Below are positions 23,554 through 36,587 of a stretch of DNA of 64,000 nt, piece after piece. A program made the translations under genes and the position numbers. How positions within the stretch are numbered: position 1 is the stretch's first letter; each line of letters starts with the position of its first letter. The notes beneath the pieces were generated by a model. It searched no databases and was not told the origin of the DNA. It was given only the letters and a program-made list of their open reading frames with translations. The DNA lies in contig OY856412.1 in NCBI GenBank assembly GCA_963693085.1, positions 1,060,410,244-1,060,474,243 of the forward strand, read 5' to 3'. The stretch is from Alisma plantago-aquatica. Its lineage: Eukaryota > Streptophyta > Magnoliopsida > Alismatales > Alismataceae.

Positions 23554-25584
23554 ATGACCACCCCCACTCTATTCCTTCTCTGCACACCCTCCTCACCTAT
23601 GGCGATGAACGGTGGCTCCATGCTCCTCCAATATTCCTCCTCTAGCCCTCATCTTTCACCAATCCCACCTCCAATCACCACCTACACTCTATCACCTCTC
23701 CCTCTTCCATTTCCACCCCAAAACCTTCGTCGATCCACAGTCCCAATCTCCATTTTTGTTTTCCACCCCATCTACAGACATACCACCCAAAAATCCATGA
23801 AAATCCAACAAATCCTGGCCAAATCCATAAGCTAATCCATTCCCCACCATCACAACAACCACTCTAGCATGTTCCACCCATCCCTCAACCTCCATCTCGC
23901 CCTCTCTCAAAAAATCTAAAAAGCACAGTCATAGATACACCACCACCTCCACACCATGAAGGGGATAAGAAAGGATGTGAAGAAGGGGACTCCAAAGACC
24001 TTGACGTGATCACCGGAGGCAAGGTGCAGACTAAGAGAGCCTCCTCTAATGTTTCCATGCCATCACACACTCCATCGCTATCAAATTCCATCTTCGTCTC
24101 CTTTAGTCATTCGACATATGTGAGTTCCTTCCACACCCAGTCATCGGACAACCATCACATCTCCAACAAGGCCTATCGGGAGGATGAGGAGGCATCTGAG
24201 GAGAACATTGATGCCATGATTGAAGAGGTAGAACCGGAGGTCACCACTCACACAAAGTGAGGCAAGGGGGCAACAACCTCATCTTTGTCAAGGATCCCCC
24301 ATGGCCTATGCCAGCTCACCACTCTACCTCTTCACTAGGGGAGTGACCATAGTAGTAGCCATAGGCGAGGCGGTAGTTGATCATTGAAGAAGAGGACACA
24401 CCACAATGATACCCCAAGCAACGGGTACCGCTCAATCTTGAAACAATATTGGGGTCAAGATCATACCATGCTAATGAAGAAGAGGATGACAATGATGAGG
24501 AGGAGCTCATTTCTAAGTTGGAGGATACATTGGCCTACCTAGAGGTGGACAGATTGAAGGGGTTTGGTAAAGAACTTGAGGGGACATCTTATGGTAGGGG
24601 CAAAAGAAGTTTGCAAATTACCCCTTGTACCCTAAATGCATGACTAGGAGAGTCATCTCCAAAATGTATGGGTGCGAGAAAGAAAATGATGATCTGGGCA
24701 TTAAGGCAGAGGTGGAGAACAAGCTGAAGAGAAATGGGTTGTGGAAGGTGCTCTTCATGGCAAAAACAACTTATGTTAATTTAACTCAGCAGCTTTTTGC
24801 TACGCTTTAAAAGATCAAAGTTGGAAGAGAAGAAGCTATCAAATTTGGAATGTTCAATACGATCCACATGCTTACTGCTTTTGAATTGAACTGCATATTT
24901 GCCAAGGATCCTGGAGAATCCAACAATAAGAATGATGGCTTGATTGAGAAAGAGACAGACATTGACTATGCCATATTTTGGTTCAATTTGTTAGGAAGCT
25001 GAAAATACACAGTGGGAAAGTCAAAGACCATGGCATTGAGAAATCCCTTGGTCTGGTATGTGCAGGAAGTCTTAACAAACACAATTGTTGGGAGATATGA
25101 CAACCAAGGTAGCATTTCATAAAAGAACGTCTTCATTTTACATGGGATAAACAAAAGGTTACACCTTAACCTAGGGGCACTATTGATAGACCATATGAGT
25201 TTCATTCCTTTCAAGAGAAAAACTCCATTTGTTATGGGAGGAACTGTGACTGCAATTTCTCTAGCCCTAGGTTGTGATGTCACTAGACTCAAAGACGTTG
25301 AAGGGGCTCAATTTGTTGATCTAAAATACCTCATTCGCTCCTAGATGATCACTATCAAAGCCAAGACGTTGATGCATAATGTGAACTCTAGAGTGATGTC
25401 AACAACTCTTGAGCTGCCCTACCATGCTACCCCACTCCTCTCTGCTTTGGGGGTCCCTGATCTTTTTGATGAAAAACTAAAACTATGGGAGAAGAACAAC
25501 CCACGAGAGAACTACAACCCCAACATTGTCCATGAAGTAGTGGGAGAACCAAATGCACAGGGGAAGCAAGAAGAAGAAGAGTAA
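23554..25584 (+). pseudogene. Athila ORF-1 / env-like region, decayed
   Basis: This region occupies the env-like position downstream of integrase; the biochemical role of the family (Pfam ATHILA ORF-1) is unknown. The first open segment (23554-23835) is Ser/Pro-rich. An acidic stretch follows (HANEEEDDNDEEE near 24463). The recognisable core is at about 24820-25345: KTMALRNPLVWYVQEVLTNT (about 25026-25085), then LHLNLGALLIDHMSFIPFKR and TPFVMGGTVTAISLALG (25226-25276), which fit the ATHILA ORF-1 pattern. The last segment (25345-25584) ends in acidic residues. Multiple stops and frame changes break the reading. I see no convincing signal peptide or membrane segment. Confidence 0.65.
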
Positions 25585-27457
25585 AGAAGACAAGATCGAA
25601 GGGTGAGGATAAAGGATGAGGCAACATCCCAACTGCATGAGCCTTCAACAAACACCTATGACATTTCATCTATCCAGGTACAACTTGAAGGTATCCAAAA
25701 GACACAATAAGATATGTAGCTCACCCAACAATACATGTATCATGACCAACAACAGATGCACTACTAGGTCAACCACATGTATCACTACCACCATGCTCAG
25801 GCATAGAGAAACCCTGAATGGGGTGAAGACTTGTGGGGTGGTATTTTGAGATATCAATATACTTACCCTCCTCCTTAGGATGCTTATTGGGGTCACTACT
25901 ATCAATTCCCTCCAACCCACCTAGGTCCTCCACCTCCTCAAGAAAACCCTCATCAGTACCAACCAAACTAGACACAATAGGGAGACCTTCCATTTGATCA
26001 TCTACACCAGCCATGATTCTTACCTTACTATCCCTAAGCTTTAGTTTCATGATGAGGAAAACATGATTTAAAAGTTTGGGGTGGTAGGGTGGTATGCACC
26101 ACCCTTACTCTCATTTTTCTTATTCCTATTTAACCTAATTTTGGATTGGTTTACTTCACCCTATCTATTGTAGATTTCCTTCTATTTGCATTCATTCATA
26201 TCATGTAGTTCAACTTCATGCATTTTTGAGTAATTTTTTCAAAACTTTTGTTCTTTTTGTTTGTCCATGTCATGCATTGCATTTTCATGTAGTCTTTACT
26301 AATTTTTGTGTGTTTGAACTAGGATTTGCTACTTTATGTTTTAATTTCCCTAAAGTAGGTTTAGATGTGATTAAAATGTAAATTGGCACCATTTTGGCCA
26401 AATTTTTCCCAAACTTGAATATTCTTGCTCAATAGTATGTTTCAATTGAATTTCTATCTATTGTGATGAGAATGATTAAATCTTGGATAATTTAACTTGT
26501 TTTTGATGTATTTATCTAGAATGAGTGATATGCAGGAATTTTGCATGTGCTCCAAGCCTCTTGAAATAATTTGTTATTTTGAATAAAAGGGTGATTCTTG
26601 CAAGTCTTGAACGTTTGGGATTTATATGTTCAATATGAAAAGGATGCAATATACTATACTATTTATTTTATGCATGATTTGTTTGATTGGTGAATGTTAC
26701 ATGGACTAACTTACTTGAGTGAGATTATACATGCATTTCCACTACTTGTGACCCCTCATTGACCTAACATTTCTTCAACCATCTTCTTACCTCTCTGCCT
26801 CATGAAAGGATGACAAAGTGCACATATCAGCCTTGACCACCCCTAAAAGTTTGGGGTAACCATACCTTTACCTCCTCGCTTCACTCTTGTCATCATATGC
26901 CCTACCTACACTGATGGCAAAGAAAAGAAAAAGAAAGAAAGAAAAGAAAATAAAGGGTGCTCCTGTTTAAGAGCATCCAAACAAAGAAAAGATGAGTGTA
27001 ATAGAACTCCACTTCCTTTCATAACCATTTCTTCTCTTTGTATGCCTACTAGGTCTAAGGTAAATCAACTCTATCCCTCATTTCCTTACACAAGCCAAGT
27101 GGGTCATAAGCGTGTGAAATGAAGTGTATGCGGTAGACCTAGCAAGTGAAACAATAATTCTAACCTTTTTGAATGTATTTCATGCATGATATGGTTTACC
27201 TGGAGCATTATAAAAATTTCATCACTTGCATATGTGAATGGTGACCCATATTCTAAATTTCTTATGCTCTGTGCTTGATTCACACTTGAAAATGAAAATG
27301 AGTAGAGAGTAGTGGAATGCATGCCTCAATCCTCACGTGAACTCATTTTATCCAATAAACATCACAATGATTGCATTATCCTTTCTCCTTGATTGAATTG
27401 AAAGAGAGATTAAGTTTGAGCATACTTGAGGATAAGTATGTTTTAAGTTTGGGGTGG
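25585..27457 (+). other. Athila 3' non-coding region with repeated purine tracts
   Basis: No coding domain. AAGTTTGGGGTGGT occurs just before the LTR (27445-27458), and close relatives occur at about 26070 and 26846. The copy touching the LTR start is the likely polypurine tract; the others may be internal second-strand priming sites or duplicated sequence. An A/G-rich simple repeat lies at 26921-26952. Confidence 0.65.
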
Positions 27458-30158
27458 TGATGCAACCCTATTTTAGGGCTTCATCCTGTATCCTTTTGAA
27501 TTATTATCACATCTAAACATTATAGATTTCAAGTTATTCCCCCAATGTGAACTTCCATGTGAAATGCAATTATACCTCCTTTTGTGTGTTTTTCAAGGTA
27601 CTTATGCATGCATTGATGCGAGGGAGTGAGATGAAGAACAACTTTGGGTCGTTGCACTCCAAGATTGGACCTAACCCTTCCCCAAGCTCTCCTTGGATGC
27701 ACAAGAATCAATCCAAATCAAAAGGAGGTCAAATAAAGAAGTTGAAGATGAAGTCATTAGAAGGAAGACCCAAAATTGTGGTGGGAAACCACCATGGTCG
27801 TGGTGAATCAATCTCCAAAAGTTACAAAAATTTCTCCAATTTTGTACATGAATGGCCACGACTGTGGTCAACAAAATGGCTGTGGTCATTGAAGACACCA
27901 TGACCATGGTCAACAGAATGATCGTGGCTCATGAGCTACACCCCTCTCATGGCCCCTGCCACGACTGTGGTGATTTATTCGCTAAGATCCCCAAAACCAA
28001 CAGTAACTCATCCCAATTTGCATGTGAATGACCACGGTCATGGCCATCAACATGAATGTGGCCCATGAAGTCCACCTAGTGCATGGTGACCACCACGACT
28101 GTGGTGATCTGAAGATAAGACTACCCTCAGAGAAACCTCCTCCAACATGATTGTTCTACCCAGCACGATCATGGTATCCTCTACCCAACACAATCGTGGT
28201 ACCTTCCATGGCCATGGCCATCCATACATATACTCCTTACCACCACCTTCCACCTCAGCCCACTACCCATGACTGTGCCATATAACCCCCACTACAGTCG
28301 TGGTTCCTCGCCACGGTCGTGGTGACCACCTAACCCTACCCATTTTCTACACCATTTTTTCCTTTTTGCCCCCACTTACCCTAGTGTTCCCCACCACCTA
28401 TATTTACATAAATGGTGACTGGGGCACGAAGGTTAGAATCCCTACAGCTGCTCTAGATATTCCTTAGCCATTTCTTGCTTTTCAAACCTTTCATCTTCCA
28501 TTTCCACTTCATTTCCCCCAGAGAACCCTAGTTTTCAAGGTTTTCCACCATAATCCTCCATATTTCCATGATATTCATCCATCTTAGAGGAGTTTCCACG
28601 TCCTACAACTGCTAGTAGGTGAAGGAGGAAGATGTACCATGAGATCCATGGATTCTACCTCTTTCTACTCTTTTCTTTGCTCCTTTGTTTAGTCATGTGT
28701 AGATAAGCCCTTTTGTGGTGGGCTATCTGGGGCTAAAATGTTACTTTGATACCATGTTGGGGGAAATAACTTGTAATGAACATATTTTCATCTATGATGA
28801 TTGTCTCTTTCTTCTATCTCACTTCCCATTATCTCACTTGTGATTTGTGCTTTTAAACATGAAATTCTTGTTGTATAATTCTTGAAGACACCTAGCTTGT
28901 AGGGGGAAATGGATTGTATGTGGCTATCTTAGGAATTTCTCCTAGGTCCAATTAGTGGATCCCTAGTTAGCACCCTTTATTCCTACATACAACTCCCTTC
29001 TCCCACAAGTAGGTGTGAGATCTAAGTAGCTAGTGTATGAGTGATTAGTGCAATTGCCTAGAGTTTTCTAAAGGCTAGATGGTGAGTAACATGAGGTGAA
29101 ACACCCTCATCTCTACCCCCATTCCACCCTTAGCTCCCTATTTCCTTAATACCACTTACCCTAGAAACCTAGACTTTCCAGTCCTATACGAATTAAACCT
29201 ATCCCTAGTTCCCAACCCATTAGCATAGAGTAGATTCAAATAGCACATGCCTTGTTGTTTGGTTTGGCAATCTAGATTGAAGATATAAGACTTGCATGCC
29301 ATGTTAACCCCATAACTAATATCATATTTTCATTCCCAAAAGGCCCACGTATCCATATCATTGCTTGAAACCCATCTCATTTGCATAGCTTGTTAATGCT
29401 AGTTTAGTTAATTGCCTTTGGTTCTTCTTATCTAATTAGTTCTTGATAGCTAGGTCTTTCTTGAGTAGATAGATCTCTTTTGAGATTGTTTATGTTAGTC
29501 TTGTTAGTTAGTGATAACCTAGGACCTGGCTTTCTTTAGTGCTTAACTTGTATCTTAGTTGTTAATTTGCATTGATAGTCTAGTGTAGCTTAGTTGTAAT
29601 TCCTCTTGCTCTTGATTTGTTAATTGTCTTGCTTGCTCCTTATACTTAACTTGTTTAGGATAATTTAGGGTTTTTTATAATCTAGTTTCCTTCTTATCTT
29701 TAATTGCTTGCAATCTTAGTGTAATCAACCAAAACTACTTTACACCCTAAAATCTCTATTGTGCTTTAGGAATGTAGCTACCTTAACTTAGCTCTAGTGC
29801 CCCCTCTCTCCCGGAGGATCGACCCTTTTTTTACTTCTTGCCTATACTACAACACAACCCTGTGTGCTTGCGGGTGTGTGTGATTAGTTTAAGTAGGTGT
29901 GACAAATTAGGTCCACTATAAATTCGAAAGATCCCTCATGTGTTGTTTGCTCGTGGAGTTGCATCTATTCAAATTCCAATTGAGTAGCGTGTAACGCCAT
30001 TAGCTGAATCGCACCAGTGTGACAGGTTTGTAGACTTATATGTAATAAGTTTTTGGCTTGTGGTTCTTTGTAATTTCCTATGTTTCCAGGTAATCCGCTT
30101 TCTTAGTGATAATTCCATAGGCTTTGAGTTATCTCATTTGTGGCACGTCAGGGCATCA
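27458..30158 (+). repeat. Athila 3' LTR (2.7 kb)
   Basis: It starts TGATGCAACCC right after the purine tract and ends GGGCATCA at 30158, so the ends form a TGATGC/GCATCA inverted pair. It contains CCACGAYCRTGG palindromes at 27770-28330. The 5' partner is not in the window, so the boundaries rest on the terminal motifs only. Confidence 0.7.
27770..28330. repeat. CCACGACTGTGG-type palindromes, second Athila cluster
   Basis: About fifteen near-palindromes such as CCACGGTCGTGG (28312-28323) and CACCACGACTGTGGTG (about 28090) lie in the first third of the LTR. Confidence 0.75.
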
Positions 30159-30174
30159 CAATAACCTTTATGTA

Positions 30175-30640
30175 TCTTCAGATGTAAAGAATGATCACAT
30201 AGAGTACTAACAAGCACACAATTATACATATGAAATCTATGTAAAACATTTTCTACATAGTAAAGCTGATTTAAAGTATTACTAAAAGTAGATGTACATG
30301 ATTTTATTCCAAGAATAACATAGAAAATTGCTAAATCTTTTGTGTCAAATTTTTTTAATGAAAATAGTTCATATCAATGATTATAGAAGTATTAGATCCA
30401 AAGATTATGATATCATCAACATAAAAATAGATGATATAAATATATTATCTACAGACTTAGAATAAATGCATCTATTATATTCAATAGTAGTAAAGCTATA
30501 AGATAAAATTATCAAATTTTATCATTCCCCTACTTCGGTGTTTGTTTTAGATGATAAAAATATTTTCAAGTCTACAAAATTTGTATTATTCTCATTGGGC
30601 ATAAAAATTTTAACATTATGAAATTTGGGTACTAAATCTA
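30175..30640 (-). pseudogene. Ty1/copia reverse transcriptase, C-terminal part, decayed
   Basis: Read on the minus strand, the order is MPNENNTNF (about 30605), YHLKQTPK followed by a stop (about 30545-30515; family form YGLKQAPK), SYSFTTIEYNRCIYSKSVDN (about 30500-30445), then YVDDIIIFGSN at about 30430-30395 in another frame, the catalytic motif of copia reverse transcriptase. KDLAIFYVILGIK and VLHRFHMYNC follow to about 30200. The fragment is full of stops and frameshifts. It is cut at the left by the Athila LTR and at the right by unknown DNA; its 5' half appears to be at 34055-34325. Confidence 0.75.
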
Positions 30641-33600
30641 TTTTGAGTTAAAATTTATGATTCCCTTAAATATGAGTTCACGAGCAAATTGGTATCTCTT
30701 TATAAGTCCCATTTGATAATTTTGTCAGTTGTAATCTTCTTAGAGATGTGTTTTTCTCCTTTTATCTTGTGAGAAAAACTTGTAAATGAGTCCCCTAATT
30801 TGTCTCTGTGACTTGGAAGCATTTACATACATTAACTGAAGGTATCAAATGTGGAGCAATTAACACTAGGAATAAAAATGTGATACATTGGAGCACCAAT
30901 ACTCAGAATTTATATCTTTAGGAACAAATTTATATACATAAAGATATGGAAGGAAATTGAAGTAAAAATAAAGATCTAGAATGTTAGAAAAGAAATATCT
31001 TATTGAATAATAACCTTTTAGAAATTAATACCACTAGTTGATAGCACTAAAAGAACCCCCGTTCCTCTTATCCACAATAGTGCCAATAGTTACATGGTGA
31101 AATGCACCCTATTCATCCACCAATGGAGAACACCAACTTAGGGATTGGATCCCTTTCCCTTTTGTTTCAATATCCCAACACCAATGATACCTTTAATTGA
31201 AGACTTTAGTTGAGTGTAACTATTAGCTTGACAAAGAAATGAAAGAAGTTGGGGAACCACTACTCCCCCAAAGAAATGGCATTGCCCTCCCTTCCTCAAC
31301 CTCAATCCCCTCCTTAGACTGACAGTGAAAAAGGGATCTAAATCCTAGAAGACTAGGGAGCCTCCATGACCAACCTTATACACATCGCCACTACCTATGA
31401 TCCTTGAAACTGAAGAAATGACAAAAATGGCAAGAGGCCATTGAAGCCTCGACAAGGTTTTGTTATATCTCTACCCTGACTCCTTGGTCTCCTCGACTCA
31501 ACCATCTTGTCCATGTTTCCTCTTTATCATTGTAACTATAGCAATACAAAGCTTTCACTGTATATGACCACTCCTATCTACAACCCTCAATACTTGGTCA
31601 TACAAGCTTGCAACATCAAAACCACAAACAACAAACCTCTCCCTTAATGAATGGATGAAGATAGAGATGTAACTCCTCGAGGAGTGACCATCCAATCTGC
31701 CACATGCAACAGGCCCATCACAATCAAGATACAATGACAAACCTGCAAGATAGACCTACAAATCATCTTCATTGTCCTAACCTCAATTCTCCTCCATTAC
31801 CACAAGCATCAACCCATCCAGTCCCAAGTGACCAACTTTGATTGTGTCAGTCACTAAAGAAACCTCGGTGACCTCCATGTGGTCTACCCTGGCCATAATG
31901 AACAAATATGATCTTAGTCATCTGCACTCCTCAATCCAGAAACAACAAGTAGCCTATTAGTCTTCTCTGGTCCACAACCAAAATTTGACTGTAGCAGTCA
32001 CTAAAGAAACCTCAGTGACATGCAACTCACTCGACTCTTGTTATAGACCTGCAAATCCTACCACCTACCAATCACCATGCCACAAACTCTATTTATCACC
32101 ATCTCAATAACCTCTAACTCAGACCATGCTTCTAAATTATGGCAACCTCTTCAAGCATCATCACCAACATGAGTACCTCTAACCAGATCAATGAGAATAA
32201 GAACTAATTCATATTAGATCTGTAATCTTTTATGCTTCATCCTCAAGGAATAAAATCATTGATTAGGTCTTGTCTACCTAGATGACAAAGACCCTTCCTC
32301 CTATGGTTGAACCTTGCCACCATCAACGATCTACTGTCAAGTTGAGACAAAGGTCATTATTGGGATCATATCTAGTGGGATAATTACACCCATATGATGA
32401 GGTGTCGATCTAATTATACATTAGATTTTCTTACATGAAGACTTAAAACCGATCACCAAGAATCAGCAAACTCCACCCATATAGTACACTTGTCTCCAAT
32501 CTTATATTCACAAGCTTAAGAGCTAAATTTTAAAGAAAAGAAAGAGTTAGATAACAATATTTCATTAGTTAGTTATATGGAACAAACTACAACTCAGTAA
32601 TACATGAAGATGCATACTACTAATTTTGCAACATAATATGATAGGTTGATTAATGACTTAAGTAGTTGGACAAGGCAGATTGAATGTTGGGTTGACCAAT
32701 TCTATGGTATTGTAGTTTGGGTATACATATGTTAGTAAATTAATACTAACCATATTATTGCATAAATATTCGAAACCGTAAAGGTATATAGATATTATAA
32801 TTAGAGATATAATATCAAATTAAGAATTATATTGATATAAACAAACCTATTTTGATTAAAATGAAGGTTAACGGAGAAAATGTAAAAGAAAAACATATTC
32901 AATTATGTGTAGCCCTATACTTGGAAATATATGATGAAACTTATGTTAGACTATATGAAAAGTTACACCATATATTAATAATTGTACTTGATTGAGACAT
33001 AGGAACCAATACCAAATATATTGGTGTTAGAGAAAACAATATCACTAGTTATCATAACATCAACAGATAACATAGATTGGTATGATTATACAAGAAGACC
33101 TGAGTTAGAAAGTGTATATATATTTAGACCCATGGAAACCTCGACTGTATTCTGAATTATGTGTCTACATGTGGTCAAAACCCAAAGTGGGAGAAAACAT
33201 GTATAGAAATATTAATTAATATGGAAAACTAAATCCTAAATAACTCAAATTGAACAAACTTTAAAGCTCCATATCTAGAATGTTTGAATTTTATTCAACA
33301 TACAAATTTCTATTATATTTGGAAAGCTTATTCCCTCTTGAAGCATGTATGGTAGATAAGTTACTTGGCCTAACATTATTTTAAACATCTCCCTTCCTCT
33401 TTGATAGGCCACCAACAAATTATTTTTGTAAATAGTAGCACATTGTTTAATGGTTGAAAAGGGTAGGTTGGTGGTTGTTATTTTAGTGGAGTATCATTTC
33501 CACAACTCCACATAGAGATAAGGACATGAGGTCCCTGAGTATACTGAGAAACATAGTTGGTGTGTTGTCGTTCTCCATGGAGGGAACTTATGGCTTCCCC

Positions 33601-34054
33601 AATAACTAGACATTGGCTTGTGCTATCTATTTGAAAATTTAAGTTCTTATCTCAAATTTAGATATTGAATCTTATTGATTTTGAAAATCCCTTTGTTACT
33701 ACTTGATACTTGTTTCCTTATTTAACTCTTTGCATTTTGTCATGAAAATCCTTTGTAGATAGGTTCATACTTTTATTTTACAAATATGAATTTTGTACCT
33801 ATCATTTGAGTAACCTATGTTTTCCTTCTTGGATTCCATGTGTGGTTTTGTTCCCATGGAAACTCATGAACATGTGGTCAAAGCAATACCTAGAAGGGAT
33901 GTGCAAGAATTTGCATGTTGAAGAATAAATAGGAATCAATGCCCACTCTTAATTTTGTAATTCTATGTATAAGCATACACCTTTTGATGTGAATTATGAT
34001 TGGAAAAAGATTTGTTGATGCAATTTTGTAAATATTTGATCATAAGGATCATGT
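30641..34054. other. Unrecognised DNA separating two halves of a copia reverse transcriptase
   Basis: About 3.4 kb with no domain I can name. It is AT-rich from 30650 to 31050, more C-rich from about 31060 to 32500, and AT-rich again to 34054. In the middle part CAGTCACTAAAGAAACCTC occurs twice (about 31848 and 31994). I found no clear terminal repeats. It may be one or more insertions into the copia gene. Confidence 0.4.
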
Positions 34055-34325
34055 CTTTACAAAATCCTTGGGTCGATCCATGTAGATATCGGATTCAATG
34101 TCATAAATGAAGCAGTCTTTATATCCATTCGATGGATTTCAAATCTATGGATCACAACCAAGGAAAAAAGGACATGAATGGAGGTGAACTTAGTTACAAA
34201 ATCATGTGTTAGAGTAATCAAATCGTCGTTGTTGTTTGTAACCTTTGGCTACTATTTTGGCCTTAAAATTATGAGTTCTATAATATTATCTTAATTTCTT
34301 TCTAAAGACTCGTTTACATCTAATA
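34055..34325 (-). pseudogene. Ty1/copia reverse transcriptase, N-terminal part, decayed
   Basis: The minus strand reads RCKRVFRKKLR (about 34325-34290), then KAKIVAKGYKQQRRFDYSNT (about 34263-34204), matching the start of copia reverse transcriptase (ARLVAKGYxQQxGxDY). Further on EIHRMDIKTASFM (about 34140-34105) matches the block with the first catalytic Asp. The next expected block (YGLKQ) is missing here but present at about 30545, in the same orientation. Confidence 0.7.
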
Positions 34326-34917
34326 TTTTGCAACATGAAGGAAGATTGGGGTGAGAAACTAAATTTATCTCTCTACCCTTATGGACCTTATCTCTTTAAT
34401 TATTACCTGTCTAAATTAATTGGATATCAATGTCATAGTTTGAGTGTTGTGATACTTCAATTTGGTCACACCAATGGTTAATTTCCAACATATGATACTA
34501 TTTTACATTATTGAACAAAGTTTCATACTTTAATGTATCACTATCTTGCATCATCAATTTGCCACTCTTGCTATAATAAAGTATATAATGTTGTATATGA
34601 TGCAATTATGGATCCAATAGTGGAAGAATCACTTCAATTAGACTTCCATTGATGAAGTTATGAAGTTTCAAAATAGCCTTGGTTTAATCTTGTTTGATTT
34701 CGAATTGTATCTCTTTGGTTTGTGTTTGGGCCAGTAGTCGATGTGACCAACAAGGGGACACAACCCATCACCACCCATGCCATTCCCAAACCCTAGTACG
34801 CCCCTCCCTTGACCGTTACATCACAAATCAAAGATTCAAAGGATGACCACTATTTCCTGCCACAGTCTATACATGTGTCCTTGCTACTCTACCAGTAGCT
34901 CTAGGAACAACCAATCA
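34326..34917. other. Unrecognised DNA left of element B
   Basis: No domain or repeat recognised; it may be the 5' remainder of the decayed copia element. AATCA (34913-34917) directly precedes the B 5' LTR and would be its target site; the partner is beyond the window. Confidence 0.35.
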
Positions 34918-35847
34918 TGTAATGACCTTGACCTGGGATATGAGTTAAACCCTATTTGTTTTGGCTAATAAAGTTTCTTATAACTTTAATATAATCCTCT
35001 AAGGTGTTTTTTTATCATTTGACACACTTATGTTTCAATTTTGGTCATGATTGAATGTTGTTTGAGCAATGTTCCTTTGTTTCGGACCAAAGTGCAATTT
35101 ACCAAATATGAGGGGTTATATTGCAGTACGTCACATTTTGAAAGTTCCTAAAGTGTTTTAGCATCATAAGAAAGATACTTATGCTAAGTGGTGGCTTGTG
35201 GAAAGCCTAAATTCTAAGTTTGAACTTGTTTGAATAATGCTAGTGCCTTGTGCACCAATATTTGTACAAATTGTAATTTACCCTAAATGTAGGGTTGATA
35301 TGAAAATTACCACCTCTAGAGTGTTCCTACTTCCTCTATGTATCATTTGGAGGAGGCATAATGAATGAGACACCATGTTTAAATCATTTATGAGTGGTAG
35401 TATTCTTGGTGATGAAAAGACCAAGAAAGGGGTTGAATGGAAACCCTAATTTGAGCTTGTATTGAGTGTATCGGGTTGTAGTGTTAAATGGGAGTCCATA
35501 TCAGCCAAAGAGCCAAAGAGGAGACCCCCATATCGTGTTGTTAACTCTTTGACTTTTCAAAAACGAGCTTATAACCTCAATAAAGCAATGGATATCGACT
35601 TGCAACTTTCCTCGGGAAAGGTTGCATTGAATTGTGAATATAATATTGTGAGTGGAAGTGGCTTGTGCTAGAAGATAAACAAAGGGGGGCCGACCCTTAT
35701 CCCTTGAATTATTCTCAAGTATTTATTTTGCATGGAAAGATAAAGATGGAGTGCAGGCAATACATTTGTCAATCCATGCATGGTCGTGTGGCACCTACTA
35801 GTAGTAAGGTGATGGCACCTCTTACACTCTCTCCCATGAACCTCAAG

Positions 35848-35857
35848 TATATATACC
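35848..35857 (+). promoter_or_regulatory. TATA box of B 5' LTR
   Basis: GTATATATAC followed by CCTTCCTTTCACC. The same site survives in the 3' LTR at about 53080. Confidence 0.65.
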
Positions 35858-35934
35858 CTTCCTTTCACCTCTTAGTGAAATTTTTCGAATTCTACCACCT
35901 CCTTGATCTGATATATTGTTCATAGAGCCTTGTT

Positions 35935-36075
35935 ATCGTTCATAGGCGATGGGGTATCGTGCATATGGCTTGGGTATCAGCCATAGCAAGTGGTATCGGC
36001 CATAGCATGTTGATATCGGCAAAATAAAGTGATATTGGCCACAAGTGTAGGGGATATCGGCCAAAAGTGATGTAA
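35935..36075. repeat. GGTATCGGCCATAG short repeats in B LTR
   Basis: About eight variants of a 15-20-bp unit (GGTATCGGCCATAGCAAGT, GATATCGGCCAAAAG, GGTATCGTGCATA) follow the TATA box. The counterpart in the 3' LTR is at about 53150-53350, with one extra unit. Confidence 0.75.
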
Positions 36076-36322
36076 TATGGTGCATGAGTAGTGAGGTATC
36101 GTGCAAAGGTGCTAAGGGTCAAGAAGGATATCAAATATTAACCCTAAGGTAAGGCCATGATCATCTTCAACCTTGGATTGAAGCATGGATCTAGGGTTAT
36201 GATCTTCCTTTCTTTTCTTCTTCACCAAGTTCTTAACTAGGGTGATTCCTTGTATATGAAGGAGTTTTGAACGATCCTTGGACTTTTGATAACTCATATT
36301 CAACCTTAGAAACATGGATATT

Positions 36323-36376
36323 TGGAGCTTGGAGCTTTGAAGTTGTTCTTAAGGCGGGTTATATAGCTTGAACCCA
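36323..36376 (+). promoter_or_regulatory. Conserved LTR block after the TATA site, B copy
   Basis: TTGGAGCTTGGAGCTTTG, then TAAGGCGGGTTATATAGCTT and GAACCC. The 3' LTR copy (53571-53625) and D, C and A have close relatives. Confidence 0.55.
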
Positions 36377-36587
36377 AACATGTTATTATTCGCCATCTTT
36401 CTTGCTATACATGATGATCTACTTTCAATTCCGAAATTTTCTTGAATGATTGATATATTTATGAGTTCTAGTAGTATCTTAGACCTTTTATCCTAGTACT
36501 AGAACAAGGAAAACGAAGGTCTATAGATTGAAGATGATGGTATCACCTTATAAAGTGATATCGGGTTCAAGCACACAAGCAAGCACC

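Larger units (their letters stand above)
21800..30158 (+). mobile_element. Athila-type Ty3/gypsy retrotransposon, 5' truncated
   Basis: In order: integrase (from 21815), a non-coding stretch with CACGAYCRTGG palindromes, an ORF-1/env-like region (to 25584), a long 3' non-coding region with purine tracts, and a 3' LTR (27458-30158). This order is that of Athila elements. Gag, protease, reverse transcriptase and the 5' LTR are absent, so the left part has been lost. The LTR end at 30158 abuts decayed copia sequence. Confidence 0.8.

Noticed and set aside
23554..23835. Stand-alone Ser/Pro-rich host protein of 93 codons
   Set aside because: It sits at the start of the Athila env-like region with no promoter or domain of its own; kept as part of that pseudogene.
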